A DNA stretch of 64,000 nucleotides from HXMU1420-2 sp034670145 (lineage in GTDB: Bacteria; Pseudomonadota; Alphaproteobacteria; Rhodobacterales; Rhodobacteraceae). Below, piece by piece: positions 1 to 7,555 of the stretch. The stretch spans positions 62,001 to 126,000 of the forward strand of contig JAXMOA010000004.1 in assembly GCA_034670145.1 (NCBI GenBank), given 5' to 3'. Below the pieces are notes generated by a model. That model was not told the origin of the DNA and ran no database searches. It worked only from the letters and a program-made list of their open reading frames with translations. The translations under genes and the position numbers were made by a program. Numbering within the stretch: position 1 is the stretch's first letter; each line of letters opens with the position of its first letter.

Positions 1-987
1 GTTCAGCGGGGTCTGTGCGGTTCCGATCAGGTCGTGCAGGTCCTGTTCGCGGTCATCGAGGTAGAGCAGCCCTGTCGCCACCTCTCCGCGTTTGCGGTAG
101 CGTTCCAGCACGGGCAGCGCGGTTTCGGCGTCGGTGGGGTCGTAGGTTTCGTCCAGTTTGGACAGTTTCATCTGCGCGCCGTCATGCAGGGTGACGTCTG
201 TGGTGGTGCCGGGGGCGTAGTCGGCGGTGATTTCGCTCTGCTCTGGCACCAGGTCCAGCGCGCCGACCATCTGGTTGTGTTCGCGCACGTAGTCATAGCT
301 TTTGGTGGAGGTGGCGTGGTTGTTGAAGGTCACGCAGGGCGAGATGACGTCGATCAGGGCAAAGCCGCGATAGTGCAGGCCGGCCTTGATGAGGGGGACC
401 AGCTGGGCCTTGTCGCCCGAGAAGGCGCGGGCCACAAAGCCGGCGCCCAGCTCGATCGCCATGTTGCACAGGTCGATGGAATCAAACGGTGTTTCCAGGC
501 CCTTGCGGTTTTTGGAGGCGCGGTCGTTGGTGGCCGAGAACTGACCTTTGGTGAGCCCGTAGGTGCCGTTGTTTTCGCAGATGTAGAGCATGTTCACCCG
601 GCGGCGGACCGCGTGGCAGAACTGACCCAGGCCGATGGAGGCGGTATCGCCGTCGCCGGAGACGCCCAGATAGGTGAGGTCCCGGTTGGCCAGGTTGGCG
701 CCGGTGGCGATGGATGGCATGCGCCCATGCACCGAGTTGAAGCCGTGGCTGAGGTTGAGGAAGTAGTTTGTCGTCTTGGACGAGCAGCCGATGCCCGACA
801 TCTTGGCCACCCGATGGGCGGGCAGCTCCATTTCGAAGCAGGCTTCGACCAGGGCGGCGGTGACGGAATCATGGCCGCACCCGGCGCAGAGGGTCGAGAT
901 CACGCCTTCGTAGTCGCGCCGGGTCAGGCCCAGGCTGTTGGTGCGCAATTTGGGGTGGCGGAACTTTGGCTTGAGGATATGGGTCAT
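1..987 (-). CDS. korB: 2-oxoglutarate/2-oxoacid:acceptor oxidoreductase beta subunit (3' end cut by window)
   Basis: The thiamine-diphosphate (TPP) binding beta subunit of a 2-oxoacid oxidoreductase, which oxidatively decarboxylates a 2-oxoacid to acyl-CoA and passes electrons to iron-sulfur acceptors. The 329 visible codons start at an ATG on the minus strand at 987 and run off the left edge, so the C-terminus is missing. Visible family marks are the LCAGCGH motif near residue 35, the TPP/Mg motif SGDGDTASIGLGQF around residues 110-125, and ENNGTYGLTKGQ just after it. These patterns are typical of KorB/OorB rather than pyruvate-specific PorB, so 2-oxoglutarate is the likeliest substrate, by family inference. 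It lies 19 bp downstream of korA and is the last visible gene of a three-gene operon. It was found by reading the minus strand through the window edge. Confidence 0.93.
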   Translation of the reverse strand, partial: MTHILKPKFRHPKLRTNSLGLTRRDYEGVISTLCAGCGHDSVTAALVEACFEMELPAHRVAKMSGIGCSSKTTNYFLNLSHGFNSVHGRMPSIATGANLANRDLTYLGVSGDGDTASIGLGQFCHAVRRRVNMLYICENNGTYGLTKGQFSATNDRASKNRKGLETPFDSIDLCNMAIELGAGFVARAFSGDKAQLVPLIKAGLHYRGFALIDVISPCVTFNNHATSTKSYDYVREHNQMVGALDLVPEQSEITADYAPGTTTDVTLHDGAQMKLSKLDETYDPTDAETALPVLERYRKRGEVATGLLYLDDREQDLHDLIGTAQTPLN

Positions 988-1006
988 GGCACGGCCTCTC
1001 TGGCTG

Positions 1007-2848
1007 TTATTCGGCAGAGATGCGCGGTGTCAGCGCATCTGAGAATTCGGGAAGGCGGCGCATGGCGTCCAGCACCGCGTCGCGCACGAAATGCGCGGTC
1101 AGGGGCATCCCGTCCATATTGGGCACGCCAATCAGTTTGCGCGGGTCGATATCGGCCTCGGCCAGCAGCAGGTGGCGCATCTGGGAGTCGCGGTTTTGCT
1201 CGATCACGATCAGATAGTCGTGCTTGTCCGCAAAATCCCTGACCGCCTGCGAGAAGGGGAAGGCGCGCAGGCGCATGTGGTTGAGGGTCTGACCGACCTC
1301 GTCCAGCAGGCCCAGCCCTTCGCGGATCGCCAGATCGGTAGAGCCGAAATTGACAACCGCCACCCGCGACAGATCCGAGCGGATCTGGATGTCCGGTTGG
1401 GGCAGATGTTCGGCCGAACCGTCAATCTTGCGCTTGATCCGCGCCAGGTTGTCGGCGTGAATCCGGCCGTCTTCGGTATAGCCGCCGGTATCTGTGTGCG
1501 AGGTGCCACGGGTGAAATAGGCGCCCTTTTGCGGATGGGCGCCGGGGATGGTGCGATAGGGGATGCCATCGCCGTCCACATCGCGGTAGCGGGCGAATTG
1601 CTCGATCGCGTCCAGCCCGGCGGCGTCCAGCAATTTGCCCCGATCCGGCTGGCGCGCGTCATCCCACTCCAGCGCGTCGACCATCCAGTCGTTCATGCCG
1701 ATATCCAGATCGCTCATCACAAAGACCGGTGTCTGATAGCGATCCGCAATGTCAAAGGCGTCAACCGACATGGTGAAACACTCGCCCGGATCGCCCGGCA
1801 TCAACAGGATATGCCCGGTGTCCCCATGCGAGGCATAAGCACAGGTCAGAATATCCGATTGCTGGGTGCGCGTGGGCATGCCCGTCGAAGGGCCGCCGCG
1901 TTGCACATCATAGAGCACCAGCGGAATTTCCGCGAAATAGGCCAGACCGATAAATTCGGCCATCAGCGAAATGCCCGGCCCCGAGGTGGCGGTAAAGGCG
2001 CGCGACCCATTCCAGCTGGCGCCGATGGCCATGCCGATTGCGGCCAGCTCATCCTCGGCCTGGATGATGGCCGCGTTGAGCGAGCCATCTTCGTTGCGGC
2101 GCAGTTTGGTGGCGTGGGTTTCAAACCCTTCGACCAGCGAGGTGGAGGGGGTGATCGGATACCATGTGGCCACAGTGGCGCCGGCATAGACCGCGCCCAG
2201 GCCTGCGGCCTCGTTGCCGTTGATCAGGATCTTGCCCTCTGTGCCGTTTGCGGTCTGTGCCCGCACGGCCACCTGCACATCAATGTTTTCGGCCACATAG
2301 TCGCGGCCCAGATGCAGCGCCTTGAGGTTGGGCTCGATCAGTTTCGGTTTGGAGCGGAACTGTTCTGCGATCAGCTGTTCCACAACCGCCCCGTCCAGCC
2401 CGATGAGCGAGATCAGCGCACCGACATAAAGCAGGTTCTTGAACAATTGGCGCTGGCGCGTGTCGGTCCAATGTTCGGCGCAGATGCGCGCAATCGGAAT
2501 GCCGACCACAGTGATGTCATCGCGTCCGAAGCGGCGTTCGAACGTATTGTCATAGATCAGCAGCCCGCCCGGCGTGACCTCGGCCGTGTCGCGCATATAG
2601 CTTTGCGGGTTCATCGCGATCATCACGTCGATCCCGTCGCGGCGCGCGGTATGCCCCGCCTCGGAGACGCGCATTTCATACCAGGTTGCCAGCCCCTGGA
2701 TATTGGAAGGGAAGATGTTCTTGGCGCTGACCGGCAGCCCCATGCGAAACAGCGCCTTGGCGCACAGCTGGTTTGCACTGGCCGAGCCGGACCCGTTGAC
2801 GGTGGCGACCTTGAGGACAAATTCGTTGATAATCGGCTCAGGCTGCAT
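1007..2848 (-). CDS. korA: 2-oxoacid:acceptor oxidoreductase fused gamma-alpha subunit
   Basis: A 613-residue subunit combining the gamma domain (about residues 1-190, beginning VLKVATVNGSGSASANQL) with the alpha TPP-pyrimidine domain (from about residue 210, with NGNEAAGLGAVYAGA and TWYPITPSTSLVEGFE). Together with KorB it forms the catalytic heterodimer; the fused gamma-alpha form is one of the usual KorA architectures. An upstream GTG/ATG reading adds 19 low-quality residues. I chose the internal ATG at 2848 because it gives an 11-bp overlap with the upstream GltD-like gene and begins directly at the conserved domain. No ferredoxin domain lies within this protein; electrons would pass to the iron-sulfur domains of the neighbouring subunit. 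Confidence 0.92.
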   Translation of the reverse strand: MQPEPIINEFVLKVATVNGSGSASANQLCAKALFRMGLPVSAKNIFPSNIQGLATWYEMRVSEAGHTARRDGIDVMIAMNPQSYMRDTAEVTPGGLLIYDNTFERRFGRDDITVVGIPIARICAEHWTDTRQRQLFKNLLYVGALISLIGLDGAVVEQLIAEQFRSKPKLIEPNLKALHLGRDYVAENIDVQVAVRAQTANGTEGKILINGNEAAGLGAVYAGATVATWYPITPSTSLVEGFETHATKLRRNEDGSLNAAIIQAEDELAAIGMAIGASWNGSRAFTATSGPGISLMAEFIGLAYFAEIPLVLYDVQRGGPSTGMPTRTQQSDILTCAYASHGDTGHILLMPGDPGECFTMSVDAFDIADRYQTPVFVMSDLDIGMNDWMVDALEWDDARQPDRGKLLDAAGLDAIEQFARYRDVDGDGIPYRTIPGAHPQKGAYFTRGTSHTDTGGYTEDGRIHADNLARIKRKIDGSAEHLPQPDIQIRSDLSRVAVVNFGSTDLAIREGLGLLDEVGQTLNHMRLRAFPFSQAVRDFADKHDYLIVIEQNRDSQMRHLLLAEADIDPRKLIGVPNMDGMPLTAHFVRDAVLDAMRRLPEFSDALTPRISAE

Positions 2849-4655
2849 TGACGTGTTCCTGTACTGGCTCTGGCGCGGGTTGGTGTTGGGCTTTGGCGTC
2901 GACAAAGAGGAATTTCTGCATGTCCCATGCGCCGGTTGGGCAGCGTTCGGCGCAGAGGCCGCAATGCAGGCAGACGTCTTCGTCCTTGACCATGGCGCGG
3001 CCCGTGTTGAGGTCGCCCGAGACGTAGAGATCCTGGCTTTCGTTCAGGGCCGGCACCCGCAGGCTGGCGCGCAGTGCTGGTTCATCCTGGTTCTGGGTGA
3101 AGGTGATGCAGTCGACCGGGCAGATATCCATGCAGGCGTCACATTCGATGCACAGTTTGTCGGTGAACACGGTCTGCACATCGCAGTTGAGGCAGCGCAT
3201 CGCCTCTTCGACGGCCTGTTTTTCGTCAAAGCCGAGTTCGACCTCCATCGACAGGTCGCGCAGGGCCAGGGCCGGATCCACATGGGGCACGTTCAGGCGG
3301 CCCTCGTAAGAGACGTCATTGTCATAGGACCATTCGTGGATGCCCATTTTCTGGCTGAGCAGGTTGACCTCTGGCGCGGGTCGCTGGTCCAGCGTCAGAC
3401 CCTGGCAGTGCAGATCAATCGAGATCGCCGCCTGATGGCCATGGGCCACGGCCCAGATGATGTTTTCCGGTCCCCAGGCGGCATCGCCGCCAAAGAACAC
3501 GCCGGGGCGGTCTGACTGGAAGGTGGTTTTGTCGACCTGGGGCTGTTCCCATTCGTTAAAGGTGATGCCGATGTCCCGCTCGATCCAGGGGAAGGCGTTT
3601 TCCTGGCCGACGGCCATCAGCACGTCGTCGCATTCGATCACAACGTCCGGTTCGCCGGTCGGGATCAGTTTGCGGCGGCCGGTGGTTTCGTCATATTCGG
3701 CGCGCATGCGTTCGAAGACGACGGCGGTGAGCTTGCCATCCGTGACGATGAATTCCTTGGGCGAGTGATTGTCGAGGATCGGCACGCCTTCGCGTTCGGC
3801 GTCTTCGATTTCCCAGGCCGAGGCCTTCATGTCGGCGCGGGGCGAGCGGACGGTGACGGTGACACTGTCGGCGCCCATGCGCAGGGCGGTGCGGCAGCAA
3901 TCCATCGCCGTGTTGCCGCCACCGATGACGACGACGCGTTTACCGACCTGTTCGATATGTTTGAAGGCGACCGAGCTGAGGAAGTCTGTGCCGATATGGA
4001 TGTTTTCATCCGCTTCCTGACGGCCGGCGATGTGCAGATCCTTGCCGCGCGGGGCGCCGGTGCCGACAAAGACGGCGTCAAAGCCTTCGTCCAGGACAGA
4101 TTTGAGGCTGGTGATTTCTTCGCCAAAGCGGGGGGTTACGCCCATGTCGAGGATGCGGTTGACCTCTTCGTCGAGCACGTCGACCGGCAGGCGGAAGGAG
4201 GGGATATTCTTGCGCATCAGACCGCCGCCCTGGGGGTCACGCTCGATCAGGACGCAGTCATAGCCCAGCGGCATCAGGTCGCGGGCCACCGTGAGAGAGG
4301 CCGGGCCGGCGCCGATCAGGGCGACGCGTTTGCCGTTTTTGGTGGTGGGGATTTCCGGCAGCAGGTGGTCGATGGGCCCGCGTTTGTCCGCGGCGACGCG
4401 TTTGAGGCGGCAGATGGCGACCGGCTTTTCCTCGATCCGGCCACGGCGGCAGGCGGGTTCGCAGGGGCGATCGCAGGTGCGGCCCAGAACGCCGGGGAAA
4501 ACATTTGATTCCCAGTTGATCATGAACGCGTCGGTGTAGCGTCCGTGCGCGATCAGGCGGATGTATTCGGGCACTGGGGTGTGCGCCGGACATGCCCACT
4601 GGCAGTCTACAACTTTGTGGAAATATGACGGGTCTGTAATGTCCGTTTTTTGCAT
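2838..4655 (-). CDS. GltD-like FAD/NAD(P) oxidoreductase with C-terminal 2x[4Fe-4S] ferredoxin domain
   Basis: A 605-residue protein of the glutamate-synthase small-subunit family. Cys18/22 and Cys61/65/69/82 form the N-terminal iron-sulfur region. A first dinucleotide fold, ALIGAGPAS, lies near residues 112-120 (FAD), and a second, VVVIGGGNTAMD, near 237-250 (NAD(P)H). The C-terminal 100 residues carry two ferredoxin-type clusters (CIECDACMDICPVDC and CLHCGLCAERCP). It is the first gene of the operon and overlaps korA by 11 bp, so it is very likely the electron-transfer partner linking KorAB to NAD(P)(H), not a true glutamate synthase subunit; no gltB is present. The direction of electron flow cannot be read from the sequence. 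Confidence 0.88.
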   Translation of the reverse strand: MQKTDITDPSYFHKVVDCQWACPAHTPVPEYIRLIAHGRYTDAFMINWESNVFPGVLGRTCDRPCEPACRRGRIEEKPVAICRLKRVAADKRGPIDHLLPEIPTTKNGKRVALIGAGPASLTVARDLMPLGYDCVLIERDPQGGGLMRKNIPSFRLPVDVLDEEVNRILDMGVTPRFGEEITSLKSVLDEGFDAVFVGTGAPRGKDLHIAGRQEADENIHIGTDFLSSVAFKHIEQVGKRVVVIGGGNTAMDCCRTALRMGADSVTVTVRSPRADMKASAWEIEDAEREGVPILDNHSPKEFIVTDGKLTAVVFERMRAEYDETTGRRKLIPTGEPDVVIECDDVLMAVGQENAFPWIERDIGITFNEWEQPQVDKTTFQSDRPGVFFGGDAAWGPENIIWAVAHGHQAAISIDLHCQGLTLDQRPAPEVNLLSQKMGIHEWSYDNDVSYEGRLNVPHVDPALALRDLSMEVELGFDEKQAVEEAMRCLNCDVQTVFTDKLCIECDACMDICPVDCITFTQNQDEPALRASLRVPALNESQDLYVSGDLNTGRAMVKDEDVCLHCGLCAERCPTGAWDMQKFLFVDAKAQHQPAPEPVQEHVNAA

Positions 4656-5054
4656 CTGAACTTGTCCATCCTCAACCTTCGAACCCTTTGATCAGATACT
4701 TGGTGCGGCAAAAAGACCCGTCACGCGTGAACGACGTTTTTTTTGCGTTAATGCCCGGAAATCTTGGCTCAATTCCTCCAGATGTGTCGCCTGCGCCACA
4801 GGGGCGCGGGTGATGTGCCCGGAGAGCGGGCAGTCTGTTTAGGGTGCTGTCGGGAAAATTGAAATTTTCGATCCCAAAACGGCCGAGTCGCTTTGCGAAA
4901 AAGACCCGGCAAGGGCGATCAAATCTGTTCGCGACACTCTGTGGCGCAAAGCGACACGCTGTTGGGCGTGCGCCGGGGGGCCAGGTTTGGGTCTGTGGCC
5001 CGGTCACCCGGGCCACCAGCGCGCAAATTGCGGGCAATTGGGCGATGTTTTGCG
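4656..5054. other. Intergenic region upstream of the kor operon, with an AT-rich palindrome
   Basis: About 400 bp between the convergent-side end of bolA and the start of the kor operon. I see no credible gene. A 121-codon minus-strand reading (4672-5037) has no recognisable domain and no good ribosome site. The region must contain the kor operon promoter, which I could not place. A tight inverted repeat GAAAATT-GA-AATTTTC lies at 4854-4869. Confidence 0.5.
4854..4869. repeat. GAAAATT/AATTTTC palindrome
   Basis: A perfect 7-bp inverted repeat with a 2-nt centre. It resembles the GAAAATTC-N3-GAATTTTC hairpins at 13099-13117 and 40935-40953, but here the spacer is too short for an ordinary RNA loop and it sits upstream of an operon instead of at a convergent gene end. 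Operator or remnant repeat are both possible. Confidence 0.45.
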
Positions 5055-5318
5055 CTATTCCGGCGCCGCGATATCCAGCGCCAGCGCGTGGATGCGCCCG
5101 ACCAGATCGGCGCCCAGGGCGGCGTGAACGGCCCTGTGGCGGGCAATACGGGACTGTCCGGCAAAGGCGGCGGCCCGGATACGCACGGAATAATGGCTCT
5201 CTCCGCCCTCTTGCCAGCCCGCGTGACCACGGTGCTGTTCGCTGTCATCGCTGACGGTGAGTTCGGTAGGCGCAAATGCCTCTTCCAAACGGCTCTGGAT
5301 TTCGTCACTCTTGCCCAC
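5055..5318 (-). CDS. bolA: BolA family protein
   Basis: An 87-residue BolA/YrbA-type protein. The conserved BolA core is visible as an ELTV.DDSEQHRGHAGW segment (residues 19-36), followed by a SHYSVRI strand and a SRIARHRAVHAAL helix. The family's conserved His in the RHRAVHAAL helix is present. BolA proteins act with monothiol glutaredoxins in iron-sulfur/iron sensing and affect morphology and stress genes. The gene is divergent from the J-domain gene at 5407 with an 88-bp shared promoter region. A bolA/J-domain pair is an arrangement I know from Rhodobacteraceae, where it is often followed by cobS, but no cobS follows here. Confidence 0.9.
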   Translation of the reverse strand: MGKSDEIQSRLEEAFAPTELTVSDDSEQHRGHAGWQEGGESHYSVRIRAAAFAGQSRIARHRAVHAALGADLVGRIHALALDIAAPE

Positions 5319-5406
5319 GGCTTATCCTCTGTTTTTTACGCCGCAGGCTCTTTCATCTGCGGACCTATAGATTAAACTCTCTGTTCCGAGTCGAAAAGGT
5401 GTGCCC

Positions 5407-6039
5407 ATGCCAAAGCAAGATCCATTCGGATTCGACATGTCCGTGTCCTCTGCCAAAAAGAAGAATCCGCGCGGTCGTCGCGGGATGTCGGGAGCGTCCG
5501 AAACCTCGGTCAGGGTATGTGACCACGAAGGCTGTCAGGAGGCCGGGAAATACCGTGCCCCCAAAGCCCCGGATGTGCTGGATGACTATTTTTGGTTCTG
5601 CCAGGAACATGTCCGTGAATATAACCAGAAGTGGAGCTTTTTTGACGGCACCACAGAGGCCGAAATCAATGCCCAGCGCTCCAAGGACAAGGTCTGGGAG
5701 CGCGAGACCAAGCCGCTGGGCGACCCCGAGGCGCGGGCCTGGGCCAGGCTGGGGATCGAAAACCCAAATCAGGTGCTGGGTGAAAACGGCACCAAGAACC
5801 CCGGCGCCAATGGCGGCAGTGCGGCGACCAAGCGGCTGCCCCCGACCGAGCGGCGGGCGGTCGAGATTCTGGATGTGCGCGACAGCTCCAGCAAGATCGA
5901 AGTGCGCAAGGCCTACAAGGCGCTGATCAAGGTCCTGCACCCCGATATGAACGGTGGTGATCGCAGTCAGGAAGAGCAGTTGCAGCTGGTCGTCTGGGCC
6001 TGGGAGCAGTTGAAAGACAGCCGCAACTTCAAGGATTGA
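5407..6039 (+). CDS. J-domain (DnaJ-like) protein
   Basis: A 210-residue protein with a C-terminal J domain (about residues 145-205). The HPD signature is in KVLHPDMNGG, preceded by the AYKALIK helix, and VVWAWEQLKDSR forms the last helix. The N-terminal part contains two Cys-X4-Cys/Cys-type elements (VCDHEGCQEAG and FWFCQEH) that may bind a metal; this is inference. It would stimulate DnaK-type ATPase activity on an unknown client. A GTG lies two codons upstream, but the ATG at 5407 has a better spaced AAAAGG (5394-5399). It is divergent from bolA. Confidence 0.88.
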   Translation: MPKQDPFGFDMSVSSAKKKNPRGRRGMSGASETSVRVCDHEGCQEAGKYRAPKAPDVLDDYFWFCQEHVREYNQKWSFFDGTTEAEINAQRSKDKVWERETKPLGDPEARAWARLGIENPNQVLGENGTKNPGANGGSAATKRLPPTERRAVEILDVRDSSSKIEVRKAYKALIKVLHPDMNGGDRSQEEQLQLVVWAWEQLKDSRNFKD

Positions 6040-6108
6040 TGTTGGCGCGGGGCCGCCCGAAACGACCCCGCACAACACAACTCCGGCGCAAATGTCCCCG
6101 GCCTGGGG

Positions 6109-6170
6109 TGAACCTGGCCTGAAGTGACCGCCGCCTAAAGTGACCGCCGCCTAAAGTGAACCTGGCCCGG
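6109..6170. repeat. Short direct repeats downstream of the J-domain gene
   Basis: Two perfect tandem copies of a 16-bp unit (TGACCGCCGCCTAAAG, 6125-6140 and 6141-6156) are bracketed by two copies of TGAACCTGGCC at 6109-6119 and 6157-6167. The array lies between two convergent genes and touches the 3' end of the UPF0261 gene (stop at 6171). No function is evident; a slippage-generated repeat is the simplest reading. Confidence 0.7.
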
Positions 6171-7400
6171 CTATTGTTTGACCGTGCCGTCCGCGACCCA
6201 TCCGTCCAGAATGGCCAAAGCCGCCTGCGCGAATGCCACGTCATTGATGTGGCAATCCACCTCGGTCATCTGAATGGGATCGGCCACGGATTGGCGGAAT
6301 TCATCGACCATTTCGGCCAGGGCCTCGGGATCATGGGCCGGTTCGCCCGGTTTGTCCCATTCCTCGATGCCCTGCGTGCTGAGCAGCACATGGGCCGGCC
6401 CCTTGGCCTGTGCCAGCCGCGCCAGGATATCGCGCACCAGGTCCCGCCGCTCGCCCCCGGTCAGGGCAGAGGATTTGATCAGCCGGTTATGGGCATGAAA
6501 CGGGCGGTCGCGGTAGCGGTCCGGGATCTCTTGCCATCCGGCCAGGTCAATCAGGTCAATACAGCCCGGCGCCACGATCTGCGGAATGCCCATGCGCCCC
6601 GCATGGGTCAGCCGGTCTGGCCCGGAGTTTACCACCGAACCGATCATCAGATTGCCCAGCTCTGGCAGGGCAAAATCCATGACGGCGCTGAAATACCCCT
6701 GCCCCGCCAGTTTTTCAAAGGCCATGCCCCCCATGCCGGTGGCATGGAAAACGGCCACTTCGAAACCGCGCGCCTCTAGCGGTTCGCGCAGGTGTTTCAT
6801 GTAGCGCAAACAGGAGGACCCCAGGCTGGTCATGCCAATCACAGGACGCTCGCGGCGCGGTGGTTCAACCGCCTGGGCTGCACCCAATACGGCGCCTGCG
6901 GCCTGCGACAGCGAGGATTTGCAGACCGAGTTCAACCCATAGAGCCCCCCGGCCCAGAGGATCATCTGGATATCCGGGCTAAGCCGGTCGGCCGGAATCA
7001 GCGGCGAGAATGAGACGGTGGAGACCACGTATTTTGGCACGCCGATGGGCAGCGCCTGTGCGCAATCCAGCGCCAGATCCGTGCCCATCGTGCCCCCCAG
7101 CGCGATCATCGCATCAATCTGGCCATCCCCATAGGCCTGTGCGGTCAGGGCGGCGGCGCCTTTGGCCATGATCTGCATCGCTGTGTTTTCATCGCCCGAA
7201 TCGATGGCCGCCTGGATCGAGCTGCCCCCGGCCTCGGCCACCTGATGTTTCGAGATATCGGTGGGGCGGGCCGGATCGCCCAGCACGCTGACATCCATGC
7301 TGAGCGTGCGTCCCCCCATGGCGGCGATCTTGGTCGTCAGGTAGGTGAGTTCGTCATCTTTGGTGTCATAGGTTCCGATCACCAGAATGGTTTTGGTCAT
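6171..7400 (-). CDS. UPF0261 / Tm-1-like ATP-binding domain protein
   Basis: A 409-residue protein of the UPF0261 family, related to the tomato Tm-1 N-terminal domain. Family marks are the start KTILVIGTYDTKDDEL, the central ALGGTMGTDLALD segment, GMTSLGSSCLRYM, and the HATGMGGMAFEKL motif. The biochemical function is unsettled; the Tm-1 domain binds ATP. In many bacteria UPF0261 genes are followed by a TIM-barrel phosphoenolpyruvate-hydrolase-like gene, but none is adjacent here. I chose the ATG at 7400 because the protein then begins at the conserved strand; an ATG nine codons upstream is possible. There is an AAAGGGCG/GTGGAA stretch just upstream on the coding strand. Confidence 0.88.
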   Translation of the reverse strand: MTKTILVIGTYDTKDDELTYLTTKIAAMGGRTLSMDVSVLGDPARPTDISKHQVAEAGGSSIQAAIDSGDENTAMQIMAKGAAALTAQAYGDGQIDAMIALGGTMGTDLALDCAQALPIGVPKYVVSTVSFSPLIPADRLSPDIQMILWAGGLYGLNSVCKSSLSQAAGAVLGAAQAVEPPRRERPVIGMTSLGSSCLRYMKHLREPLEARGFEVAVFHATGMGGMAFEKLAGQGYFSAVMDFALPELGNLMIGSVVNSGPDRLTHAGRMGIPQIVAPGCIDLIDLAGWQEIPDRYRDRPFHAHNRLIKSSALTGGERRDLVRDILARLAQAKGPAHVLLSTQGIEEWDKPGEPAHDPEALAEMVDEFRQSVADPIQMTEVDCHINDVAFAQAALAILDGWVADGTVKQ

Positions 7401-7500
7401 TTCCACGCCCTTTTCGCCCGCATCCACCGCATATTGGGATCATAGAATTGGCACGGTTGCAAATGCGCCTTTGCGAGGGCGCACCGGTGCGGGCACATGC

Positions 7501-7529
7501 AAAAGGGGCGCGCCGGTCTGGCACGCCCC
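7501..7529 (-). terminator. Rho-independent terminator of the beta-helix gene
   Basis: On the minus strand a GC-rich stem (arms 7520-7529 and 7505-7514, one mismatch, 5-nt loop) is followed by TTTT (7504-7501). It starts 26 bp after the stop codon of the gene at 7556-9844. Confidence 0.7.
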
Positions 7530-7555
7530 CAGGGTCCGGTTGGTTCCGGCCTGCG

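Noticed and set aside
1091..2851. 586-codon plus-strand ORF opposite korA
   Set aside because: KorA on the minus strand has clear TPP and gamma domains; the antisense frame has no recognisable protein.
4672..5037. 121-codon minus-strand ORF between bolA and the kor operon
   Set aside because: Low-quality composition, no domain and no ribosome site; treated as intergenic.
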